From NCBI GenBank assembly GCA_030065095.1, contig JASJDP010000016.1, positions 62,001 through 126,000 on the forward strand: DNA of 64,000 bases, read 5' to 3'. The notes under the pieces were generated by a model. It had not been told where the DNA came from. It saw nothing but the letters and a program-made list of their open reading frames with translations, and ran no database searches. The position numbers and the translations under genes were made by a program. The stretch's first letter is position 1. Each line of letters starts with the position of its first letter. This document shows, piece after piece, positions 36,376 through 45,500 of this stretch. Source of the stretch: Rhodobacter sp. GTDB lineage: Bacteria > Pseudomonadota > Alphaproteobacteria > Rhodobacterales > Rhodobacteraceae.

Positions 36376-36816
36376 GTGAAGATGCGAAATGCCATGTTTG
36401 TTACGACGCTTTTGCTCGCGGCAACGGCTGCGCTGGCCCATCAGGGCGTTCGGAACCCGGCCGTGAAGGCCCGCATGGATGCGATGGGGGCGATCTCGGA
36501 AAACACCAAAATCCTGGGGGCAATGGCAAAGGGAGAGCTGTCCTTCGACGCCCGGGCCGCGCGGGAGGCCGCACGCGCCATCGCAACAACGGCTTCGGAC
36601 GTGCCCGGGCTGTTCGAAGCGCCCGAGACGGACCCCAAGTCAGAGGCCCTGCCGGCGATCTGGGATCGCTTCGACGACTTTGTCGTGAAAACAGAGACGA
36701 TGGTCGCGGCGGCAGATGCCGCGTCGACCAGCATTGAAACGCCTGCCGATCTGCGCGCGGCGCTGTCGGCAATCGGTGCGACCTGCAAGGCGTGCCACGA
36801 GGCGTACCGCCAATAG
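36376..36816 (+). CDS. Cytochrome c' (class II)
   Basis: 146-residue periplasmic protein with a signal peptide to about residue 21 (AALAH), then a four-helix bundle with the heme site CKACH at 137-141 near the C-terminus, as in class II cytochromes. Such proteins bind NO or act in electron transfer. I chose the GTG at 36376, which has a GGGGAA ribosome-binding site eight nucleotides upstream; an ATG at 36382 is possible. The hairpin at 36886 follows it. Confidence 0.85.
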   Translation: MKMRNAMFVTTLLLAATAALAHQGVRNPAVKARMDAMGAISENTKILGAMAKGELSFDARAAREAARAIATTASDVPGLFEAPETDPKSEALPAIWDRFDDFVVKTETMVAAADAASTSIETPADLRAALSAIGATCKACHEAYRQ

Positions 36817-36885
36817 GTCGACGAATTGCCATTCAATCGCCGGGATGCTGCGGCCGCTGCGGTTTGGGGGGAGTTCTCGCCTGAG

Positions 36886-36907
36886 ACCCGTCCAGACGGG
36901 TGCTTTT
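36886..36907 (+). terminator. Rho-independent terminator after cytochrome c' gene
   Basis: The stem ACCCGT-CCAG-ACGGGT is followed by GCTTTT. It lies 69 nt after the cytochrome c' stop and just before the converging receiver gene. Confidence 0.55.
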
Positions 36908-36930
36908 CACGGAAACACCTTTTCGTAAAG

Positions 36931-37314
36931 TCAGTCGGGGCTCTCGAACGAAAGCGCCGTCTTCACGGCCTCCAGCAGGTCCGCCCTGCTGACGGGTTTC
37001 ATCAGACGGATGTCTTCGGGGTGAAGCCCGTTTCCGTGAATAGCCGCCTCGCTCGCGTAGCCCGACATGAACACGATCGGCAGATCCGGCCGTATGACCC
37101 TGAGATCTCTTGCCAGGGCGGTGCCTTGCAGGCGGCCCGGCATCACGATGTCGGTTATGAGAATGTCATACGTCGGGTCGGCTTCGAACGCCGCCTTCGC
37201 CTCGTCTCCGCTGTTGGTTGAGTGAACGTCATATCCGCCGCTTCTGAGCAGGGCCGAGATGATTCTTCGGACGTCCGGTTCGTCCTCTGCCAGCAGAATT
37301 CGGGCTCCGCCCAT
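36931..37314 (-). CDS. Single-domain response regulator receiver (CheY-like)
   Basis: 127-residue lone receiver domain. Acidic residues in LLAEDEPD near 9-13, the phosphoacceptor Asp in LITDIVMPG near 53-55, and the conserved Lys in LMKPVS complete the active site. No output domain is present. The ATG at 37314 has a GGAG ribosome-binding site; the longer frame has no support. No kinase gene lies nearby, so its partner is unknown. Confidence 0.85.
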   Translation of the reverse strand: MGGARILLAEDEPDVRRIISALLRSGGYDVHSTNSGDEAKAAFEADPTYDILITDIVMPGRLQGTALARDLRVIRPDLPIVFMSGYASEAAIHGNGLHPEDIRLMKPVSRADLLEAVKTALSFESPD

Positions 37315-37641
37315 TAACCACTCCAACGTTTCACCGACATGTCGCGCCCGCGCGCCCTTGCATAGCATATAGTTTGCCCGGAAGTAGAGTTCGAACATCG
37401 TGCCGGTTGCGGATCTCATGGCCCGTTCCGGCCGGACCTGGGCCCCCGCTTTCTGCCGGCGCCGATCCTGCGATGCGCCAGACCCATGCCGCCGCGCCTG
37501 GTCGGGTTCGACCCTTCAGCCCGGTCGCAGAGGCCGGAGCCGCATCGGCCGTCGCGTTGTCCGGAGATATTTTGGCTCACCGCGCTCTGGAGGTCCGGGT
37601 GACGTTGCGTTAACCTGGCGTGGCTTTGGGAGTACGCGCAG
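37315..37641. other. Intergenic region between receiver and small Cys/His protein genes
   Basis: This 327-nt stretch is GC-rich and holds only out-of-frame or short open frames without good ribosome-binding sites. It should include the promoters of both divergent genes, but no operator or hairpin was clear enough to call. Confidence 0.4.
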
Positions 37642-37935
37642 ATGCCCGGAATCGACTGCAACTATCTACGTTTGGCGACCGAAGAGGACCTGTCGAGCGC
37701 ATTGGCGGACGCCGCGTGCGTGCATTGCGGTGCTTCGGCCGCAGAGCTTTTGCGGAAGGGCGAGCTTCTTGAGGTGTGCGCAGAGGAGTTTGCCTCTGAC
37801 ATCACCGATGGCGGACGGGTCCTGACCCCCATCGCCTTGTGTCCGGGCTGCCATGATCGCCATCACCGCGATGCGCGCGGCAACCACAACCCCTGTCAGA
37901 TCAAGGCGCGCCTCAGCCGCGAAATGCTGGACTAG
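37642..37935 (+). CDS. Small hypothetical Cys/His protein
   Basis: 97-residue soluble protein, not recognised. It contains CVHC (residues 26-29) and CPGC (68-71) followed by HDRHH (72-76), a possible zinc-binding pattern. There is no signal peptide. The arrangement CxxC-x38-CxxC with nearby histidines resembles HNH/zinc-ribbon domains, but no catalytic motif is clear. It diverges from the receiver gene. Confidence 0.6.
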   Translation: MPGIDCNYLRLATEEDLSSALADAACVHCGASAAELLRKGELLEVCAEEFASDITDGGRVLTPIALCPGCHDRHHRDARGNHNPCQIKARLSREMLD

Positions 37936-38354
37936 GTGTGATCCACCCACGGTATCCGCGCCGGCAGGGATCTCGGCCCGCCCTGTCTGAAGGATCTGCG
38001 TCGCTCCAGCGGGGCCGCCAAAGGCCCGGGAACGCGGCAGGTTGGAAAGTTCTGAGAGCGGCGGGTGGCGCAGTTTTTTGCGATCCGTGCGGTGTGCACT
38101 GCCGACCCGGCCTACCTGCTTTGGCGTGCACTCTCGGCGACCCGTGACATCCGGCTGCGCGACGAATCGGTCGCGCGATCATCACGCCAGGGTTGAGAGA
38201 ACGCGGTATTCAGGCGGTGGCTGATCCGAATTACACCCCTCGATGCTGTTATAACTTGATCTAACAGCACAATATATGTGCATCGCACGGTAGAAATGGA
38301 CGGCGCAATTGTGTAATGTCAGTCCAATACAAACCACTCGGGCAGACAATAAAG
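37936..38354. other. Intergenic region before HU-like gene
   Basis: A 419-nt stretch. The last 130 nt are more AT-rich than the rest and contain the inverted repeat GCTGTTA (38245-38251) / TAACAGC (38262-38268) with a 10-nt spacer, probably in the promoter of the HU-like gene. No gene was supported here. Confidence 0.4.
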
Positions 38355-38789
38355 ATGGCCAGAAAACCCACCACCGCCAGAAAGACCACGACCCGCCGGA
38401 CCACGAAACCCAGGACAAAACCGGCCGCAGCCACGGCTGCGCGCGAGGCAGAGGCAACCAAGACCCCGACGCACGCGGCCGACCCCGTCGGTGCACAGGT
38501 TGCGGGCAAGATCTTGGGCAAGCGCGAGTTGATCGACCGGGTGGTCACCGCGTCCGGCATCAAGAAGAGCGCCGCCAAGCCGGTGATCGAGGCGATGCTG
38601 CGCGAATTGGGCGAGGCCCTGTCGCAGGGTGATACGCTGAATTTACAGCCGCTTGGCAAGGGCATCGTCAAGAACCGCAAGGACCTTGAGAATGCCGAAG
38701 TGATCGAGTTACGCCTGCGCCGCAGCAAGCTGGCGATCAAGGCAGCCGCCGCACCCCGCCCCGACCCTCTTGCGGAGGCCGCGGAGTAG
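38355..38789 (+). CDS. HU-family DNA-binding protein with basic N-terminal extension
   Basis: 144-residue protein. Residues 1-45 are rich in Lys, Arg, Thr and Ala (starting MARKPTTARKTTTRR), followed by an HU-like domain (GKRELIDRVVTASGIKK through LNLQPLGKGIVKNRK). The extension recalls histone-like tails. The common HU arm motif GRNPxTG is not visible; the GKGIVKNRK segment takes its place. It may compact or organise DNA. An in-frame ATG at 38316 is an alternative start. Confidence 0.75.
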   Translation: MARKPTTARKTTTRRTTKPRTKPAAATAAREAEATKTPTHAADPVGAQVAGKILGKRELIDRVVTASGIKKSAAKPVIEAMLRELGEALSQGDTLNLQPLGKGIVKNRKDLENAEVIELRLRRSKLAIKAAAAPRPDPLAEAAE

Positions 38790-38808
38790 CGCTACACCAC
38801 CCGCCGTT

Positions 38809-38883
38809 GGGTGATTAGCTCAGTGGTAGAGCGCTTCGTTCACATCGAAGATGTCGGCGGTTCAAATCCGTCATCACCCACCA
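38809..38883 (+). tRNA. tRNA-Val (CAC)
   Basis: The cloverleaf is complete: acceptor GGGTGAT pairs with ATCACCC, the anticodon stem CTTCG/CGAAG encloses loop TTCACAT with anticodon CAC, and the T-loop is GTTCAAATC. The CCA end is encoded. Confidence 0.92.
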
Positions 38884-39212
38884 TTTTCCACGGCACAAGC
38901 CGATCCGGGACATTTGTCGTGGCAGGGCCGGTGTCAGTGACATAATCAGCCGTTATATGGCGGCTTCCCTTGAATATCGGGCAGGCAACTGAATTTGGGA
39001 GCCGCCAAGGCGGACTGCAAGGCCGTCGGCGCGCCGTCGGACGGTGTGGCGGCACGCGATTAGCGCCGCGACGGTCGAAGCCGGCAAAATCCGCCGCCGG
39101 GTATTCTGGCATCCGGCTGCGTTGAAGGGGCTATCGGCTGTGCTAAGCTGGCGTTGCGCCCGGGCCGAAAGGCCAGGGCGCGGTATTGAAATGATTTTGA
39201 AAAGGATATGAT
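38884..39212. other. Intergenic region between tRNA-Val and cytochrome P460 gene
   Basis: A 329-nt stretch in which no gene is supported. The minus-strand open frame covering it runs antisense through the tRNA and gives a known false peptide (GDDGFEPPTSSM). AAAGGAT at 39201-39207 serves the next gene. Confidence 0.4.
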
Positions 39213-39776
39213 GTGAAGCGCAGTCTTCTGGCGGCGTGTGCCGCGTTGATCCCGGCCGGGCTTTGGGCCGCAGGGCCGGAATATAACACCGATGGTGAGA
39301 TGCTGTTGCCCAAGGGCTACGAGACCTGGGTGTTTGTCGGTTCGAACCTGGGCCTTGGGTATGTCGAAGAACCCGCGCCCGCGGGCGGGCCGCTGTTCCA
39401 CAACGTCTATATGGAAACCGAGGCTTATCTGAGCTTCATGGAAACCGGTGAATTCCCCGATCCGACCCAGTTCGTCTTCGAGGTCTATGGGGCAGGTGAC
39501 AAGGAGGCCGGCGGCGAGTTGACCGAAGGGCAGTTCAACGAAGGCCCGCTGATGTCCGTCGAGGCCGCGATCAAGGATTCGAACCGGCCGGTCTTTCCCG
39601 ACAGCAAGGAAATGTGGGCCTACTACTTTTTCTCGGCCGACGACGAGGGAACCCCGGATTCGGCCGCACGCGCCTTTCCCGACAGCGCCTGCTGGTCCTG
39701 CCACGACCGGCATGCAGGCTATGACAATGTCTGGGTCCAGTTCTATCCGCGCCTGAAGGCGCGGCTGGGGCTGTAG
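39213..39776 (+). CDS. Cytochrome P460 family protein
   Basis: 187-residue periplasmic heme protein with a signal peptide to about residue 19 (LWAAG). The heme-binding CWSCH is at 160-164, near the C-terminus, after the beta-rich P460 fold (LLPKGYETWVFVGSNLG near 32). P460 cytochromes oxidise hydroxylamine or bind NO; no crosslinking lysine can be assigned by eye. The GTG start follows an AAAGGAT ribosome-binding site. It sits alone between two tRNA-Val genes. Confidence 0.85.
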   Translation: MKRSLLAACAALIPAGLWAAGPEYNTDGEMLLPKGYETWVFVGSNLGLGYVEEPAPAGGPLFHNVYMETEAYLSFMETGEFPDPTQFVFEVYGAGDKEAGGELTEGQFNEGPLMSVEAAIKDSNRPVFPDSKEMWAYYFFSADDEGTPDSAARAFPDSACWSCHDRHAGYDNVWVQFYPRLKARLGL

Positions 39777-39828
39777 CGCGGCGGACTTGCGCATGGCCGT
39801 GCGGTTCGATAGACCGCGCTGCGGTGCC

Positions 39829-39904
<76 letters not shown>

Positions 39905-40026
39905 TTCCCTTCACGTACCGCCACCCGGCGTGGCCTGACCGCAAGAGGTCGCAATCGGAGCATGACGGACATCCTCCGCCCGGATAGGCTGCCCCTGCGG
40001 GAGGCGTGGCAAGGGAGGCAGACGAC

Positions 40027-42432
40027 ATGAAATCGCAATACCGGGTCGTGGTGATCGGCGGCGGTGTCGTCGGTGCATCGGTGCTCTATCATCTGGCGAA
40101 ATTCGGCTGGACCGACGTGGTGATGCTGGAACGCCGGCGTCTGGCTTCGGGTTCTTCCTGGCACGCGGCGGGAGGCTTTCACGCGCTGAACGCCGACCCG
40201 AACATGGCGGCGCTGCAGGCCTATACCATCGACCTGCTGAGCGAGATCGAAGCGGAATCGGGCCAGAATATCGGCATGCATATGACCGGTGGGCTGACCC
40301 TGGCCGGCACGCCCGAGCGCTGGGAATGGCTGCAGGCGACGTACCGGATCTTCCAGTCGATCGGCATCGAGGATTGCGAGCTTCTGAGCCCCGAAGAGGC
40401 GCGGAAACGCTGTCCGATCATGTCCACCGACGGCGTGCTTGGCGCGATGTGGGCCGACCGCGAGGGGTATCTGGACACCACCGGAACGGTGCAGGCCTAT
40501 GCCACCGCCGCCAGGAAACGTGGCGCGGAATATTACGAGGGCGTCAAGGTCGAGGAACTGATCCAGACCGCCGACGGCTGGCGGGTGGTCACCGACAAGG
40601 GCACCATCGCCTGCGAGCATGTGGTCAATGCCGCCGGGCTCTGGGCCAAGCAGGTCGGCCGCATGGCCGGGATCGAACTGCCGGTTTCGCCGCTCAAGCA
40701 CCACTATCTGGTCACCGACACGATCCCAGAAGTCGCGGCGTCGGATTTCGAGATGCCGATGACCGTGGACCTGGAAGGCTTCACCTATATGCGCCAGGAC
40801 CAGAAGGGCGTGCTGGTGGGCATCTACGAGATCGATTACGAGCACTGGGCCATGGATGGCGCGCCGTGGAACTACGGCGAAGAGCTGTTCCAGGAACAAC
40901 TCGACCGGATCGAGAACGAGCTGATGCTGGGGTTCGCGCGGTACCCCGCAATTCAGGATGTGGGCATCAAAACCTGGGTCAACGGCGCCTTCACCTTCTC
41001 GCCCGACGGCAATCCGCTGGTCGGGCCGGTCCAGGGCAAGCCGGGCTATTGGTGTGCCTGCGCGGTGATGGCGGGATTCCTGCAGGGCGGGGGGGTCGGC
41101 AAAACCCTGGCCGAGTGGATGATCCATGGCGAGCCCGAGGCCGACGCTTGGTCGATGGATGTCGCGCGCTATGGGGCGCATGCCACCAACAAGGAATATA
41201 TCCGCCAGACGACCGGTCAGTTCTATTCCCGCCGCTTCGTGATGACCTATCCCAACGAACAGCTCTGGGCCGGACGGCCGTTGAAAATGTCGCCCGCTTA
41301 CAGCGAGATGACGGCCGCGGGTGCCCGGTGGGGCGAAAGCTGGGGGCTGGAGGTGCCGATCTACTTCGCGCCGGACGGATTCGAGGAAGAGCCGTCGCTA
41401 AAACGCTCCAATGCCTTCGAGATCGAGGCGGCCGAGGCCAGGTCGGTGCGCGACGGCGTCGGTCTTCTCGATATCTCGGGTTTCTCCCGCTACCGGATTT
41501 CGGGGCCGAACGCCGAGGCCTGGCTCGACCGCATGTTCTCGACCAGGCTGCCGAAACCCGGCCGGGCGCGGCTGGCGGTGATGCTGTCGCCCGAGGGGCG
41601 GCTCAAGGGTGATCTGACGCTGTTCAACTGGGGCGATGGGACCTGGTGGATCATGGGGTCCTACTACCTGCGCAGCTGGCATATGCGCTGGTTCCACGAT
41701 CATCTGGAGCCCGGCGTCGTCGTGCGCGACATTTCCGACGGTGTCGTCGGTTTCTCGCTCTCGGGCCCGAAATCGACCGAGGTGCTCGATCGTGTCACCG
41801 ACGGGCCTGCGGGCCTCCCCTTCATGGGTTGCGCCGCGCGCGACGTCGGCATGATCCGCGCCCATGTCGCGCGGCTGTCGGTTTCGGGCGAGTTGGGCTA
41901 TGAGATCAACTGCCGCGCCTCGGAACATATCGCGTTGCGCCGGACACTGCTGGAGGCCGGGGCCGAAAGCGGCATGGTCGAATACGGGTTCAACGCCATG
42001 TTGTCGCTGCGGCTGGAGAAGTCCTTTGGCATCTGGTCGGCCGAATTCACCCAGGATCGCACGCCGGGCATGACCGCCATGGACCGCTGGATCGCCTGGG
42101 ACAAGGGCGACTTCGTCGGCCGCGAGGCTGCGCTGGCCGAACGCGACGGCAACGGCCCGGCACAGCGTCAGGTCACGCTGGAAATCGATGCCGACGGCGC
42201 GGATGCCAGCGGCTACGAACCGGTCTGGTCGAATGGCGCGCGCGTGGGCTTCGTCACCTCGGGCGGCTATGGCCACACGGTGGGCAAGTCGCTCGCCATG
42301 GCGCTGGTCGACCGCGACCGGGCCGAGCCGGGCACCGAGCTGTCCGTCCATGTGGTGGGCGTCGAACGCGCCGCGCGGGTGATCCCGCCGTCGCCCTACG
42401 ACCCCGAAGGCCGGGCGATGCGCGGGCGCTGA
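40027..42432 (+). CDS. FAD-dependent dehydrogenase with GcvT domain (dimethylglycine/sarcosine dehydrogenase-like)
   Basis: 801-residue flavoenzyme. The Rossmann motif GGGVVGASVLYHL is near residues 12-24, with GSSWHAAGGFH near the flavin-linked region, and the C-terminal half is a GcvT/aminomethyltransferase-like domain (about 430-800) that captures the one-carbon unit on folate. Such enzymes demethylate N-methyl amino acids such as dimethylglycine, sarcosine or related compounds. The ATG at 40027 has an AGGGAGG ribosome-binding site. It is not adjacent to obvious partner genes. Confidence 0.85.
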   Translation: MKSQYRVVVIGGGVVGASVLYHLAKFGWTDVVMLERRRLASGSSWHAAGGFHALNADPNMAALQAYTIDLLSEIEAESGQNIGMHMTGGLTLAGTPERWEWLQATYRIFQSIGIEDCELLSPEEARKRCPIMSTDGVLGAMWADREGYLDTTGTVQAYATAARKRGAEYYEGVKVEELIQTADGWRVVTDKGTIACEHVVNAAGLWAKQVGRMAGIELPVSPLKHHYLVTDTIPEVAASDFEMPMTVDLEGFTYMRQDQKGVLVGIYEIDYEHWAMDGAPWNYGEELFQEQLDRIENELMLGFARYPAIQDVGIKTWVNGAFTFSPDGNPLVGPVQGKPGYWCACAVMAGFLQGGGVGKTLAEWMIHGEPEADAWSMDVARYGAHATNKEYIRQTTGQFYSRRFVMTYPNEQLWAGRPLKMSPAYSEMTAAGARWGESWGLEVPIYFAPDGFEEEPSLKRSNAFEIEAAEARSVRDGVGLLDISGFSRYRISGPNAEAWLDRMFSTRLPKPGRARLAVMLSPEGRLKGDLTLFNWGDGTWWIMGSYYLRSWHMRWFHDHLEPGVVVRDISDGVVGFSLSGPKSTEVLDRVTDGPAGLPFMGCAARDVGMIRAHVARLSVSGELGYEINCRASEHIALRRTLLEAGAESGMVEYGFNAMLSLRLEKSFGIWSAEFTQDRTPGMTAMDRWIAWDKGDFVGREAALAERDGNGPAQRQVTLEIDADGADASGYEPVWSNGARVGFVTSGGYGHTVGKSLAMALVDRDRAEPGTELSVHVVGVERAARVIPPSPYDPEGRAMRGR

Positions 42433-42456
42433 TCGCCGCGAGCTACACTGCCGAAC

Positions 42457-42483
42457 GAAAAAGGGCCGCCCGAGGGCGGCCCA
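42457..42483 (-). terminator. Rho-independent terminator for the repeat surface-protein gene
   Basis: On the minus strand the stem GGGCCGCC/GGCGGCCC is followed by TTTTT. It lies 22 nt past the stop at 42505 and also just after the plus-strand dehydrogenase, so it may act for both. Confidence 0.75.
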
Positions 42484-42504
42484 ATTCGTTGCTATGCGGC
42501 GCGA

Positions 42505-45500
42505 TCAGACGAAGTTGAACACCATATCGTCCAGCATGATCAGCGTGCCGTCGCCGCCGAGCCCGGCATTGGTGCCGCCCGACACCTCGAAGGTCACGAG
42601 CGACACGGCGTCGAACTGGCTATCGAAGAACACCTGCGTCGCTGGTCCGGTGCCGACGGTGAAGGTCTGCCCGGCACCGGTTGCCACATAGTCGGTGATA
42701 AAGAAGAACGGGTTTTCTGGATCCTCGAATGTCTCCAGAGTGTAGCCCGTTGCGGTCACGGTCATCCCGTCGCGGAACACGCCGGACAGGAACGCGCTTT
42801 CCAACTCGACGTCAACGCCTTCTTCGGAGCCTTCACCCAGGATCGTGCCGGGGCTGTAGATCTCCAGCGCATCGCCGCCCAGGTTGGTGAGCGCGTTGAA
42901 GGGCGAAGAGTCGCCGTTGGTGTAGGGCAACGTTCCACCGCGCCCGGTCACCTCGTCGGTTTCCACGACCGCCGCGTTCGTGCTGAACACGAAGTCTTCG
43001 TAGACCCCGATCTGGACGAGGAAATTGCCCGGATCGCCGTCGTCGACATCGTCGAAGTTCAGCGTGACGCCGGTCGCGACAGGTTCGGGGTTGGTCACAT
43101 TGACCGTCACCGCCCCGGTTTCGACGCTGTTGAAATAGCCGTTGCCGTCATCGACCGTGTAAACCAGCGTCGCGCTGGTCGCCTCGCCGTCCACAAGGCC
43201 GAACTGCGCCGGATCCAGCTCGATCACATTGCCGGTATTGGTGAAGGTCACGGCTGTGGCTTCCTCGCCCTCAACGAACGATGTCACGGTGATCGTCAGC
43301 GTGTCGCCCGGCGCCGGGTCGGGATCGCTGACCAGCGTGTTGAGGTCGAACGAGATATTGCCGGTATCGACGTCGAGATCGTAGTTGACCGTCAGCGGCG
43401 TCGCGGTCGGCGCCCGGTTGCCGGTCAATTCAAGGGTGATCGCGCCAGTGTCGGACAGGCTGCCGTCGGTCGCGGTATATTGCAGAACCGCCGTCGTCGC
43501 ATCATCCTCGCCCAACGCGAACTGCCCGACGTCGATAAACACCGTGTCACCTGAACCCAGTGTCGGCTGAACCGTGGCGGGCACGCCGCCGACGAGAAGC
43601 TGCAAGGTTGCATCGTTGACGATCGATACAGGGTCGCCATCCGGATCAGAGATCAAGTCGGTAAGATCGACGGCTATTGTAGTCAGACCGGCGACCGAGA
43701 GGAACTGCGTGTCGTCCTCTGCCACCGGCGCCGCATTCGCCGATGGAGCGCCGGTGATGTTCAGCGTCACCACGCCGGTGGCCGAGCTGTTCGGCGCGCC
43801 GCTTCCGTCGTCGACGGTGTAGCCCAGCGAGACGGTGATCGTCTCGCCGTCATTGGCGCCGAACTGCGTCGGATCGACCGTAACAACCCCGTTCACCAGG
43901 GTGAACTCCGCCTCGATCTCGCCGCCCTCGTCGCCGAAGGCTGCCGAGGTGATCGTCAGCGTGTCGGGATCGACGTCGCTGACCAGCGCGTTCAGGTCGA
44001 TGATCACATTGCCGGCAGCTTCGTCCACCGCGATGGTGTCGTCCTGGGCGACCGGCGCGTTGTTCGGGTTGCCTGTGGCCACCCCGGTGATCACGATGAC
44101 CACCTCGCCGGTGTCGCTGCTGTTCGACTGGCCGCTGCCGTCGTCGACCGTGTAGCTTGCAGTCAGCGTCAGCTCTTCGCCGTCGGCCAGCCCGAACTGG
44201 GTCGGGTCGATCGTCAGGACGCCGTCGCCACCAAGGGTGAATGCGACCGGGTCCTCGCGGCCCGCGGCCGCGATCTCGACCGAAACGACGGTCAGCGTAT
44301 CGCCCGGATCGGCATCGGTCACCAGGTTGAGCAGATCGACGCTGATATCGGTCTCGTCATCCTCTTCGACCACCGTGTCGCCTGCCACCGGCTGATTGTT
44401 GGTCGGCGGCGGCACGTCGCCGGCCGACCCGGTGACGGTCACCACGATCTCGCCGGTGGCCGAGTCGTTCCCCGCCCCGCTGTCGTCGGTGACCTGGTAG
44501 AGGATGGTGAAGTCCTCGACCTCGCCGTCATCCAGCCCGAACTCTACCGGATCGATGGTCAGCACGCTTCCCGCGATGGCCACGTTGATCGGCTGCTCGC
44601 GCCCGGAACTGTTGGTGATCGAAAGGACGCTGTAGCTCAGCACATCGTTGGCGTCGACATCCGAGGTCAAAGGTCCGAGGTCGATCACCAGATCGTCGCC
44701 GCTGCCTTCGTCGATGCTGGCGGTGTCGTCGGCCGCAAGCGGCTGGTCGTTGACCCCGTTGATGTCCACGGTCAGCGTTTCGGTCGAGACCCCGCCGTTA
44801 CCGTCAGAGACGGTATACTCGACCTGGAAGCTTTCGCTGTCGCCGGCAGAGAGACTGTCGAACCCGGTGGTGTCGACACTTATGACGCCGCCCGTTTCGT
44901 TGATCGACGTGACCGCGCCGCCCGGCAGCAGGGTGACGCCGGAGATCGTCAGGACGTCGCCCGCATCCGGATCGGCCACAAGGCTGTTGAGGTCGACAAT
45001 GGCGCCCGTCTGGTCCTCGAGGATGTCAAAGGTCGAAACCAAGGCCCCCGGCGCGTCGTTCAGGCCGGTGACCGTCACCGTCACGGTCGCCGTGTCGGTG
45101 CCGCCATTGCCGTCGGAAACGGTATAGCTGAACGTGTCGGTCGCGCTGTCGCCGACGCCGAGGTATTCGAACTGGCCATTCGGATCGTAGACATAGCTGC
45201 CATTGCCGTTGTCCAGAACCGTTCCGATCGTGCCGGTCAGATCGATGCCATCGGTGAGAAGGCTGTCGCCGTCTGGATCAGTGTCGTTGGCCAGGGCCGA
45301 GGCAGTGGTGAAAAACGTATCCTCATCCGTGGTAAAGCCGGTCCCGCCGTCGTCATTGGCGGTCGGGCCGTCATTTGCGCCGGTGATCGTTATGGTAACG
45401 GTCGCCGTGTCTGTCCCGCCGTTGCCGTCAGAGACGGTGTAGGTGAAGGTGTCCGTCGCGGTTTCGCCGACGGCGAGGCTTTCGAACTGGCCGTTCGGGT

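Noticed and set aside
38840-39112. Minus-strand open frame ending in GDDGFEPPTSSM
   Set aside because: The peptide tail is the antisense of the tRNA-Val gene, a familiar false annotation. No ribosome-binding site or family match.
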